Of a DNA stretch of 64,000 nt, positions 8,354-15,997 are shown one piece after another (positions within the stretch are counted from its first letter, which is position 1; every line of letters starts with the position of its first letter). Under the pieces are notes generated by a model, which was given only the letters and a program-made list of their open reading frames with translations, searched no databases and was not told the origin of the DNA. Both the position numbers and the translations under genes were made by a program. The DNA is from Pseudoalteromonas sp. EB27 (GTDB lineage: Bacteria > Pseudomonadota > Gammaproteobacteria > Enterobacterales > Alteromonadaceae): positions 1 to 64,000 of the forward strand of contig NZ_MTQD01000013.1 of NCBI RefSeq assembly GCF_001974875.1, in the 5' to 3' direction.

Positions 8354-9232
8354 TTAAAGACGAGTAACGCTAAAGCCTTTATCTCGAAGTTGTTTAAGTA
8401 ACCCGTGTTTTTCAGGTAAATGCAGGGCGCCTACAGCAATAAATAGCTGCTCGTTTGCTAAACGCGGTGTGAGTTGTTTAACCCAATTATTATTGCGGTT
8501 AGTTAGCATTACTTGCTCGCTAATTTCACCGTAATTACTGTCATCAAAACTCATGTTGTAGTAATCGGTTAGTGTGTCCATGTCACCGCTTTTCCACGCA
8601 TTAACTAACTTGATAAAGTAAGTATTAATATCGGCGAGTTGCTCAAAGGTTTCTTCAATCATTTCATTGCTTAATAGTGCCATACCATCAAACATTTGTA
8701 GTTGTTGTTCTAGGGTTTCAAGCTCGCCAATTTTAATATTATGCTCTTTAGCATAACTAAGCACTTGCTTATCTATGCCGGTTTTATCCGAATAACCTGC
8801 ATTTTGAAATTCAATTTGCATCATAGTTACCATAACAGCCCAAGGCTTTAAGCCATTAAACATAGCAATATCAATCGACTTTTTAGCAAAGTAATCTTTT
8901 AACTTGGTATAATTTTTTTTTGAAAGCTCAGTTTGCAACGTTTTACCGTCACTTAGCATCATAAATGGCATTGAGCGCTGCTGCATCTCAAGGGGAGTAA
9001 GTTTGCTTATATCAACTTCAACAATCACTTCTTTGCTTGCACTAATTGCATCGGTTACATTTTTAGGTAAGCCTTTCATGCTGGCATCACCAACGTGTAC
9101 AGTGCCAAACAAGTAAGAGCTGACGCCATTTTTTTCTATTTTATATAAAGCAGGAGCTGCATAGCTGTTAAGGCTAAATGTTATAAGTAATGCCACAATA
9201 AAAAAGTGGCTAACACGGATAAGAGCATTCAT
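8354..9232 (-). CDS. TraB/GumN family protein
   Basis: A 292-residue protein with an N-terminal signal peptide (hydrophobic core about 8-24, likely cleavage after SYA) and the TraB/GumN family pattern: LFGTVHVGD near residue 42 and a C-terminal AVGALHLPEKHGLL. These two His-containing motifs are the conserved sites of this superfamily, proposed to be metalloprotease-like. It is probably periplasmic or lipid-facing. It converges with the ModF-like gene and lies downstream of the PmrB-like kinase, but a 49-bp gap leaves it open whether it shares that operon. The substrate is unknown. Confidence 0.85.
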   Translation of the reverse strand: MNALIRVSHFFIVALLITFSLNSYAAPALYKIEKNGVSSYLFGTVHVGDASMKGLPKNVTDAISASKEVIVEVDISKLTPLEMQQRSMPFMMLSDGKTLQTELSKKNYTKLKDYFAKKSIDIAMFNGLKPWAVMVTMMQIEFQNAGYSDKTGIDKQVLSYAKEHNIKIGELETLEQQLQMFDGMALLSNEMIEETFEQLADINTYFIKLVNAWKSGDMDTLTDYYNMSFDDSNYGEISEQVMLTNRNNNWVKQLTPRLANEQLFIAVGALHLPEKHGLLKQLRDKGFSVTRL

Positions 9233-9281
9233 GGTTTGTCCTTAAAATCTCAAAATTAGTAGTGTAAATACTAACCTAAAT

Positions 9282-10718
9282 TTACTTCAGAGGTAACGTT
9301 AATATAAACGTTAGCGTATTGCTTTCGGTATTACTGGCCGTAATAGTAAAGCCATTTAAGTTACATAAGCTCTGTACAATTGATAATCCTAAACCATGGC
9401 GCTGGTTATTAGTTCTAGATGAATCTAGCTGATAGAGCGGGTCAAAAATAGCAGTGAGCTGTTCACTACTTAGTGGTTTATTTACTTTGTTACTAACAGA
9501 GATGGTCATGTTTGTGCTGTTATTTACGGCAGTTAATTTAATTGGTGCCTCAGAGAGTCCATAAAATAGTGCGTTATCGATTAAGTTACATAAAATGGTA
9601 TTTAAACTAAATTCGTCAGCATTAAGTGTAAACTCGTCAGTTATCTCATTATTTAAACGCGCTTTAATACTTAGGTGCTTAAAGGTCAGCTCATCAACAA
9701 TTTGATTTACTAGGTTATTTAGAATGATATTTTGTGCATTTAATTGCATTGCACTGCTACTTGAGCGCTGCAACAGTAATAGGTTGCTAACAATCGTTTT
9801 CATACGCTGTGAAATATTAAGCACATCACTGGTATAGGTGTCGCTAATGCGTTTATCGTCAGGGTAGCGAATAGCCACCTCTGAGAGGCTTATTAGTTCA
9901 GCTATTGGGGTTTTAAGCTCGTGTGCAATGTCGCTTGTTAGGCGTTTTTCATTACTATAGAGTTGCTGATTAACGGTAATAAACTTATTTAGCTCGTTAC
10001 GTATAGGTTCTATTTCTTCTACTTTAAAGTCGCTTTCTATTGTTTGCGCAACACCGGTAATATCGAGTAACTTAATTTGGTCGTTTAAGTTGTGTAGCGG
10101 GTGTAGGCCTTTATTTACAATACGTGTCACTAAATAGCGCACACCAAACACACCAAGCACACAGGTTAAAATAAAGACCAGATCAATAATAATCAATACT
10201 TTATTAAGTTCGGCGGTGGGCGCTGCAATCGCAAGAGTCATGGTATTAAAAACAGCAGAATGAGTAGGGTTTCTATCGTCTTTTTGGGCTACAAAGTGAC
10301 TTATAAGTGCGCGGCCATCACGCCCGTTAGGAAGCTCGTAATCTATAATTTTAGATTCGTTTATCGGCATTTCTAAAAAAGGCAGGTTAGCATTTTCATA
10401 AAGCTCTAATGAGTCCGAGCGCTCAAACACATCACTGCCATGCCATAACTGGTAAAACTCCGTGGCATCGGCTGCTTCATACTCCGACATAAACTCACCA
10501 GCAAAATCAAATTCAACCACGTTGTTGTCATCTTCAACTAAGGTTTTTAAGTAGTTAGCTTTGTTAGTTAGAGATTGATTAAACTGATCTTCCACCCAAG
10601 TATCAACACTTAAATCAACGGTTAAAAATATGGTGAATAAAATAACTGAGATCACAGCGCTAATATTATTAACGAGTTTACGCTTTATTGAGTGACTTTT
10701 ATTTTGTTGTTGCGACAT
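9282..10718 (-). CDS. Sensor histidine kinase of the PmrB/QseC type
   Basis: A 478-residue membrane kinase: TM1 (about 20-36), a periplasmic segment of about 140 residues, TM2 (about 178-198), a HAMP-like linker, HisKA with the phosphorylated His at about 266 in SDIAHELKTP, and an ATPase domain (N-box LIDNALFY, G-box HGLGLSI). The start is set at the ATG at 10718 (MSQQQNKSH); an upstream in-frame start at 10730 is possible. It overlaps the response regulator gene by 20 bases. The position, directly after eptA-dgkA and its regulator, supports a PmrB-like role in sensing envelope stress, though the periplasmic segment lacks an obvious iron-binding ExxE signature. Confidence 0.8.
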   Translation of the reverse strand: MSQQQNKSHSIKRKLVNNISAVISVILFTIFLTVDLSVDTWVEDQFNQSLTNKANYLKTLVEDDNNVVEFDFAGEFMSEYEAADATEFYQLWHGSDVFERSDSLELYENANLPFLEMPINESKIIDYELPNGRDGRALISHFVAQKDDRNPTHSAVFNTMTLAIAAPTAELNKVLIIIDLVFILTCVLGVFGVRYLVTRIVNKGLHPLHNLNDQIKLLDITGVAQTIESDFKVEEIEPIRNELNKFITVNQQLYSNEKRLTSDIAHELKTPIAELISLSEVAIRYPDDKRISDTYTSDVLNISQRMKTIVSNLLLLQRSSSSAMQLNAQNIILNNLVNQIVDELTFKHLSIKARLNNEITDEFTLNADEFSLNTILCNLIDNALFYGLSEAPIKLTAVNNSTNMTISVSNKVNKPLSSEQLTAIFDPLYQLDSSRTNNQRHGLGLSIVQSLCNLNGFTITASNTESNTLTFILTLPLK

Positions 10719-11373
10719 AACCAAATCCACGTTTGTTTTTTATCGGGAGTTCGCCATCAATCTGTCTTACTTTTTTACGTATGGTTGAGATGTGTGCTTC
10801 AAGCGCATTTTTAGAGAGCATATCAAACTGACCTACCACGGCCTCACTTATAAGCTCGAGCCCTAATACTCGCTCTGGGGCGTTAAATAAGCATTCTATT
10901 ATTTTGTATTCATTACGCGTGAGCTCAATGGCATGTTGCTTGTAGTGAAGAGTTTTAAGTGACAGATCTAATACGCAATCACCTACGGTAAGGGTATTTT
11001 GTTGGTTTTGCAGTGAACCGCGACGAAGTAATGCAAGGACACGAGCATGGAGTTCTTCAAACGAAAATGGCTTAGTTAAATAATCGTCAGCGCCTTTCAT
11101 AAGGCCGTTAATTTTATCTTGAGGCTCACTTCGTGCCGATAAAATTAGCACTCGGCTTTGGCTATTACTGCTGCGCAGTGCTTGTAAAATACTCATGCCA
11201 TCAACGCTCGGTAGCATTAAATCAAGTACGAGGAGGTCGTAGTTTCCACTCAGTGCCATACTCAACCCTTCTGAGCCATCACTAGTTTCATCTACGGTAA
11301 AACCAAGGTTGCTAAGGCCAACTTGCAAGCTGCGTCTTAATGCTTCAGAGTCTTCAATAACGAGGATTTTCAT
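10699..11373 (-). CDS. OmpR-family response regulator of the PmrA/QseB type
   Basis: A 224-residue regulator. The receiver domain (1-115) has acidic pocket residues near the N-terminus (VIEDSE), phosphoacceptor D51 in LVLDLMLPSVDG and Lys in YLTKPF. The C-terminal winged-helix domain (about 125-220) has the typical LTRNEYKIIECL and RGFGY ends. It follows the sulfatase gene by 63 bp and overlaps the kinase gene. A PmrA-type box in front of eptA (15490-15506) is the natural target, so the regulator probably activates its own operon. The name PmrA is withheld because QseB and similar regulators are equally close by eye. Confidence 0.85.
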   Translation of the reverse strand: MKILVIEDSEALRRSLQVGLSNLGFTVDETSDGSEGLSMALSGNYDLLVLDLMLPSVDGMSILQALRSSNSQSRVLILSARSEPQDKINGLMKGADDYLTKPFSFEELHARVLALLRRGSLQNQQNTLTVGDCVLDLSLKTLHYKQHAIELTRNEYKIIECLFNAPERVLGLELISEAVVGQFDMLSKNALEAHISTIRKKVRQIDGELPIKNKRGFGYVATTK

Positions 11374-11436
11374 GTTTACTCGGTTTATAAAAATAGCCTT
11401 GTTACTTTAACAAGGCTTTATTATCAAGTCACTTTC

Positions 11437-13416
11437 TTAATGGTACCAACCATTTGTATAAGCTAAATTACCAAAGTTCGCGTGAGCTAGGGCTTTTTTA
11501 ACTAGTTGCTCATCGTTTTCACATGGCACAAGCTGGTTATTGCTATACGTATAGGTGGTTGCTGGTTTTTGTGGTTGTAACACCACTACTTTATTATCGT
11601 GCATGTAGGCAAAGTTTTTGTCGTATTGCATCATTGCGCGTTGTTTGTTGCCGCTAATTGGCTTTGATAAATCATGACCTATCATAGGGTGCTTACCACT
11701 TGCGCCAATTAAAGACAGTAGAGTAACAGGAATATCGAGCTGACTGGCTAGTTGGCTATCTCGTTTATGGGTAATACCTTTACCAAAAATAACGGCCGGG
11801 ATTTTAAAGTGATCAACCGGTACTAAACTCGCCCCAGATACGCGCGAGTCGTGATCGGCAATAACTATAAATACAGTATCATCCCAGTAGCTCGATTTTT
11901 TAGCTTTTTCGATAAACGTGCCTAGTGCATAATCGGCATACTTGGCAGCATTATTACGGGTTTGTTTTTGTTTATCGTACAGCGTTATTTTATCGTCAGG
12001 AAAGTCATACGGGCTATGATTAGAGCTTGAAAATATAAGGCTGAAAAAGGGTTTATTTTGTTTTTTAAGCTTAGTAAGTTCTATGTCGGCTTGGTCGTAC
12101 AAGTCTTCGTCTGATGCGCCCCACGAGCCATTAAAGTCTATTTTTTTAAAGTTATTTGTATCTACAATACTTTTAAAACCGTTGCCTAAAAAGAAGCTTC
12201 GCATGTTATCAAAATGGCTTTCGCCGCCATAAATAAACTGCGTGTTGTAATTTTGCTTCGCTAAAAAATCAGCAATGGTAAAAAAGTCGCGTTGTGATTT
12301 ATCAAGCTTAACAACCGCACGCGAAGGCGTTGGTGTAAACCCTGTAATTACCGCCTCAATCCCACGAACAGAGCGTGTACCCGTAGCGTATAAATTATCA
12401 AACCCCCAGCCTTGTTTATAAAGGGCGTCTATATTAGGTGTAAGTGGTAAACCGCCAAGCGTGCCTACATAACGAGCACCTAAACTTTCTTGTAAAATAA
12501 TGACTAAATTTTTGGGTTTACCTGTATTACTTGCGCCATGAAACGTTTTTGTAGGGGCAGTTACATCACTAAATGCGGCTTGCGTATTTTGCATGTTACT
12601 ACGCACAATACTAAGCAATTCATCGGTGGGCATTTTACCGTAATAGTCTTGGCTTGATTGCTCATTAGAAAGTTGCTTAACTGCAAACGCGACGCTATAA
12701 AGTGAGTTAAGGGTTAAGTCGTTAAGTAAGTGATCAGTAGAAAACGAGACCATGGCGGGGTTAAGTGGTCTGTGCCCTAATGAGTTGCGGGCGCCCAAAA
12801 TAGTTAAGCATACTAAAACGAGCGCTAAAATTGATTGGTTTAAGCCTGTTAGTGATGACTTGCTTTGCCATTGATTACTAAATACTTTACTTGCAAATTT
12901 ACAGCTTAAAATAAGTGTTATAACAGCAATAAATACTTCTAACTTATAGCCTGAAAAAATCATTTTTGAGACTTCTTTAGGATAAATTAAATATTCTATA
13001 AATAAGCGGTTTGGGCGTAAATCGTACTCGTTTATAAACGTAGGCGTAATCACTTCAAAAAAAACAAGTAAAGCAGACATCGTCACTAAATAAATTTTAA
13101 TGAGGCCGCGTACTTTATTTTGCCAACCTACGCTTTGCATCAGTAAAGTAAGTAGTAATGCGGGCATAATAATGTAGCTTAGAGTGGCTATATCAACTCT
13201 TAAACCACCTATAAATATAGACACCCACGCATGCGATCCAAATACACGCTCCCCTTGCCATACACTTAAACCAAAGCGAGCAAGTGTTAAAAAGCTAAGT
13301 GCTAAAACAGCAAATACAACTAAAATCCATACAGGGCCAAGTGCATTTTGTATTTTAGGTATTACTTTAAATATTAGCCTCGTTATTTTAGGTATAAAAG
13401 TTAGCTTTATGCCCAT
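11437..13416 (-). CDS. LTA synthase-like sulfatase-family phosphotransferase (inner membrane)
   Basis: About 659 residues from the ATG at 13416, which overlaps the dgkA end by 10 bases (an upstream TTG at 13431 is less likely). Five hydrophobic segments in the first ~220 residues are followed by a periplasmic alkaline-phosphatase-fold domain: LVIILQESLG (metal-binding Glu), ATGTRSVRG (presumed Thr nucleophile) and IADHDSRVSG. This is the architecture of LtaS/OpgB-type phosphoglycerol transferases, which take glycerol-phosphate from phosphatidylglycerol and release diacylglycerol. Placement directly after dgkA, which would recycle the diacylglycerol, supports that activity. The acceptor (glucan, lipid or other) is unknown. 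Confidence 0.82.
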   Translation of the reverse strand: MGIKLTFIPKITRLIFKVIPKIQNALGPVWILVVFAVLALSFLTLARFGLSVWQGERVFGSHAWVSIFIGGLRVDIATLSYIIMPALLLTLLMQSVGWQNKVRGLIKIYLVTMSALLVFFEVITPTFINEYDLRPNRLFIEYLIYPKEVSKMIFSGYKLEVFIAVITLILSCKFASKVFSNQWQSKSSLTGLNQSILALVLVCLTILGARNSLGHRPLNPAMVSFSTDHLLNDLTLNSLYSVAFAVKQLSNEQSSQDYYGKMPTDELLSIVRSNMQNTQAAFSDVTAPTKTFHGASNTGKPKNLVIILQESLGARYVGTLGGLPLTPNIDALYKQGWGFDNLYATGTRSVRGIEAVITGFTPTPSRAVVKLDKSQRDFFTIADFLAKQNYNTQFIYGGESHFDNMRSFFLGNGFKSIVDTNNFKKIDFNGSWGASDEDLYDQADIELTKLKKQNKPFFSLIFSSSNHSPYDFPDDKITLYDKQKQTRNNAAKYADYALGTFIEKAKKSSYWDDTVFIVIADHDSRVSGASLVPVDHFKIPAVIFGKGITHKRDSQLASQLDIPVTLLSLIGASGKHPMIGHDLSKPISGNKQRAMMQYDKNFAYMHDNKVVVLQPQKPATTYTYSNNQLVPCENDEQLVKKALAHANFGNLAYTNGWYH

Positions 13417-13778
13417 AACACAGCCCACCAAATAAGTGCGGCAATTAGCATGGCTATAAACACGCTTGCAGAGGCAATATCTTTAGCTAGCCCCGAAAGC
13501 TCATGGTATTCACTGCCAATTCTATCAACTACAACCTCAACTGCCGTATTTACCAGCTCAGCAAACAATACAAAAAGCAGGCTGGCTATAAGCAGTAATT
13601 TATCGCTTAGTGCAATCTCTTGTAGCCACACAAACACACCGAGTAACGAAAACAGTGCTAGCTCTTGTTGAAACGCTGCTTCAAATCGACTCATCCATTT
13701 TAAGCCGTTAAAAGAATGACTTAAGGTAAAAATAAGGCGCATTAAGCCTTGGCGTTTTATAACGGTTTTATTGCTCAT
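13407..13778 (-). CDS. dgkA: Diacylglycerol kinase
   Basis: A 123-residue small integral membrane kinase, the usual DgkA length. It phosphorylates diacylglycerol to phosphatidic acid, returning lipid to phospholipid synthesis. The hallmark EVVVDRIGSEYHELSGLAKD segment (about 75-94) with catalytic Glu, and three hydrophobic helices, are clear. The start overlaps the eptA stop by four bases (ATGA) and the end overlaps the sulfatase start, so the genes are translationally coupled. Linkage to eptA is common, because pEtN transfer from phosphatidylethanolamine leaves diacylglycerol. Confidence 0.93.
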   Translation of the reverse strand: MSNKTVIKRQGLMRLIFTLSHSFNGLKWMSRFEAAFQQELALFSLLGVFVWLQEIALSDKLLLIASLLFVLFAELVNTAVEVVVDRIGSEYHELSGLAKDIASASVFIAMLIAALIWWAVLWA

Positions 13779-15445
13779 AGTTTTATTTCGCTTGGTGTTG
13801 TTTGGCAGCTAGCAAGTAAATCAAGTGATGCCTGATACGTTTTACTTTTAATGCCAATTAAATTTAAAAGGGTGTGAAAAATATTGTTGTGTGAGCGTGT
13901 AGCAGTGGTGTCTAAATTAGCCGAGCAGGTATTGGTAATGCGCTGATTATGCTCATCAGCCCACATATAAAGAGGAACATGCGTTTGTGTGCTAGGTGCA
14001 AAGCTATACGGAAAACCATGTAAATAAGCCCCAGCTTCGCCAAGTGATTCACCATGATCAGAGACATATAAAAACTGCTTATCTATATTGCTTGGCAGCG
14101 CTTTTAATTGCTCAATTACCTGGGCGTTAACAAAGTCGCTGTACGCAATTGTGTTGTCGTAGGTATTAACTAATTCATCGAGTGAGCAGTTTTGAATGTC
14201 GCTTCTGTCGCACGTGGGCGTAAATTGCTTAAATTTATTTGGGTAGCGTTTAAAGTAGGTTGGTCCGTGTGAGCCCATCATGTGTAGGACGATAACGGTA
14301 TTAGCTTGGCTTAAATTAGCGAGTTTGCGCTTAAGCGGAGCAAGCAGTGCTTCATCAAAACAATATTTCCCATCGCAAAGCGCTGATGGGGTGGTTGGTA
14401 TATCAATATTAACAACACGGGTGCATACGTTTTTACAGCCGCTGTTGTTATCAACCCACAGTACGTCACTGCCAGCTTGTTGTGCTAAGTCAATCAGGTT
14501 TTGTTGGTTGTCGGCTGCTAATCGATCAAAGTTATCTTGTGTTTGCAGTGAAAACATACACGGCACAGACACTGCAGTAGCGGTGCCACAAGACACCACA
14601 TTATTAAAATACGTCACATTATGCTTTTGTGTATAAGGGTTGGTGTTACGCCCATAACCTTGATAAGCAAAGTTTTCTGCTCGTGCGGTTTCACCAACAA
14701 CCATAACTGTTACGCTGGTGGTGTTAGGCGCAGTAAGAGTGGGTGTTGCATCTATATTTTTAAATTCCATATTGGTATACAGCAGCTGATCGCGCATATA
14801 TTTATAACCGCTAGAGAGATACTGAAATGGGATGAGTTCTTTTTTTAAAATGCGGTTATTGCGGCCAGTGGCTGCGTAGTCGGCGTAAAAGTTTACGACC
14901 ACTAAAGCAATTAGTGAGCAGCACGCTACAATAAGTTTTATACGACTAATCGCTTCTTGGTGAGGGCGGGTAAAGTGTATTTTTACTTTGCTTAATATAA
15001 AAACAGGTAGCGCACAAAACAGCAGTAGAAAGCCTATGAGCTGCGGATTTAAATAGCTCAGCGCTTCACTTGAGTCTGTTTCGAACGTGTTTTGAATCAT
15101 CGAATAGTCAAACACGACGCCGTAATTTAATGAGCCGTAAAGCACGGCACTCGAAATTATCAGTAAAAGGTAGTTAATTGGTTTTAGTAACCACCTAACC
15201 GACACTATCGAAAAGAAAATAATTAAAAGGCATAACAAAAGTAGCGGGACTGAAAGTAAAAATATCCATGAAAAAGATGCAAGAGAGGTTATGGCGCTAA
15301 ACGAACCTTGAATAAAAGGAATGTTTATAACTAAACAGTAATAACAGGCAATCATCACTACAAAGGCATTTGCACTACAGTGAATGTAAAACCGTTTGCT
15401 ACGGTTTGGTTTTTTTTGTGCTGGTGTTTGACTAATTACGTTCAT
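13775..15445 (-). CDS. eptA: Lipid A phosphoethanolamine transferase
   Basis: About 556 residues from the ATG at 15445 (E. coli EptA has 547). Five N-terminal membrane helices are followed by a periplasmic alkaline-phosphatase-fold domain with VGETARAENF, the nucleophile region SCGTATAVSVPCMFS (catalytic Thr), DNNSGCKNVC, GSHGPTYF and YVSDHGESLGE. It transfers phosphoethanolamine from phosphatidylethanolamine to lipid A, lowering surface charge and giving resistance to cationic peptides and polymyxin. The open frame extends to a GTG at 15490, but that codon falls in the PmrA-type box, so the inner ATG is preferred. It is first gene of the operon eptA-dgkA-sulfatase-regulator-kinase. Confidence 0.93.
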   Translation of the reverse strand: MNVISQTPAQKKPNRSKRFYIHCSANAFVVMIACYYCLVINIPFIQGSFSAITSLASFSWIFLLSVPLLLLCLLIIFFSIVSVRWLLKPINYLLLIISSAVLYGSLNYGVVFDYSMIQNTFETDSSEALSYLNPQLIGFLLLFCALPVFILSKVKIHFTRPHQEAISRIKLIVACCSLIALVVVNFYADYAATGRNNRILKKELIPFQYLSSGYKYMRDQLLYTNMEFKNIDATPTLTAPNTTSVTVMVVGETARAENFAYQGYGRNTNPYTQKHNVTYFNNVVSCGTATAVSVPCMFSLQTQDNFDRLAADNQQNLIDLAQQAGSDVLWVDNNSGCKNVCTRVVNIDIPTTPSALCDGKYCFDEALLAPLKRKLANLSQANTVIVLHMMGSHGPTYFKRYPNKFKQFTPTCDRSDIQNCSLDELVNTYDNTIAYSDFVNAQVIEQLKALPSNIDKQFLYVSDHGESLGEAGAYLHGFPYSFAPSTQTHVPLYMWADEHNQRITNTCSANLDTTATRSHNNIFHTLLNLIGIKSKTYQASLDLLASCQTTPSEIKL

Positions 15446-15489
15446 ATTTAGGCTCGTTAAAAATAACAACGCCATGCTATGCAACAACA

Positions 15490-15506
15490 CTTAAGAGACG
15501 CTTAAG
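15490..15506 (-). promoter_or_regulatory. PmrA-type box upstream of eptA
   Basis: CTTAAG-AGACG-CTTAAG: two six-base half sites in direct register with a 5-base spacer, the geometry of the PmrA box (CTTAAT-N5-CTTAAT). It ends 45 bases before the proposed eptA ATG (15445), about where an activator-dependent promoter would need it. The site supports autoregulation by the response regulator encoded at 10699. Confidence 0.7.
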
Positions 15507-15711
15507 AGAACCTACGCATTACCTGAAGGTGATAAATAATTTTATTTATAAAAATATTCTCAAAAATTAATCAAACCTTAAATAAGGGATATAAGAATAG
15601 TGAATTTCTGAGATTAAAATTAGAGCATAAAAAAACCACTACCAACTTATATAGTGAATTTTAAAACCTGATAAATTGTGTTTTAGTCTTTTTGTTAGAT
15701 TAACTTTGGTG

Positions 15712-15743
15712 TTGACTTAAAGGGCCTAGCGCGGTACTAATAT
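15712..15743 (+). promoter_or_regulatory. Probable ilv operon promoter
   Basis: TTGACT (15712-15717) is a good -35. Possible -10 hexamers follow at 18-20 bp (ACTAAT 15736, TAATAT 15738). It lies about 60-90 bp before the leader peptide and is the best promoter match in the gap. The exact -10 is uncertain. Confidence 0.5.
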
Positions 15744-15801
15744 AAAAAGAGAGCGAAGGAATAACCTTCGCGATAATTGAACAAAATTTGGTATTAATTA
15801 C

Positions 15802-15870
15802 ATGCTTACAAACGCACTTAACCTAGTCCTGATTATTATCGTGGTGATTATTCCCGCGAGGGCTTCGTAG
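15802..15870 (+). CDS. ilvL: ilv operon leader peptide
   Basis: A 22-codon frame, ATG to TAG, too short for ordinary ORF calling. It reads MLTNALNLVLIIIVVIIPARAS: five Ile, four Leu and three Val in 22 residues, with 8 consecutive branched-chain residues or more in its centre. This is the composition of IlvL leaders, which sense charged tRNA-Ile, -Val and -Leu by ribosome stalling. It lies between a promoter-like sequence and a terminator hairpin (15897) directly upstream of ilvG. Confidence 0.9.
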   Translation: MLTNALNLVLIIIVVIIPARAS

Positions 15871-15930
15871 TGCTTTAAAAACTTAAGCATTAAAGAGCCC
15901 TCCGCACTTAACCGTTCGGAGGGCTTTTTA
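15858..15930 (+). promoter_or_regulatory. ilv transcription attenuator (antiterminator and terminator)
   Basis: The terminator is GCCCTCCG (15897-15904) pairing with CGGAGGGC (15917-15924), followed by TTTTT. The alternative partner of its 5' arm is GAGGGCT at 15858-15864, at the end of the leader frame, complementary to AGCCCTC at 15896-15902. A ribosome stalled on the Ile/Val codons would leave 15858-15864 free to form the antiterminator; a ribosome that reaches the stop would cover it and allow termination. The mechanism is inferred from complementarity and the known E. coli system. Confidence 0.88.
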
Positions 15931-15997
15931 GTTTTAAGGATAAAATTTTTAGCGTAAAAATGTAATTGGGTTGTCACTGAGGAATGAGGGTTTATTA

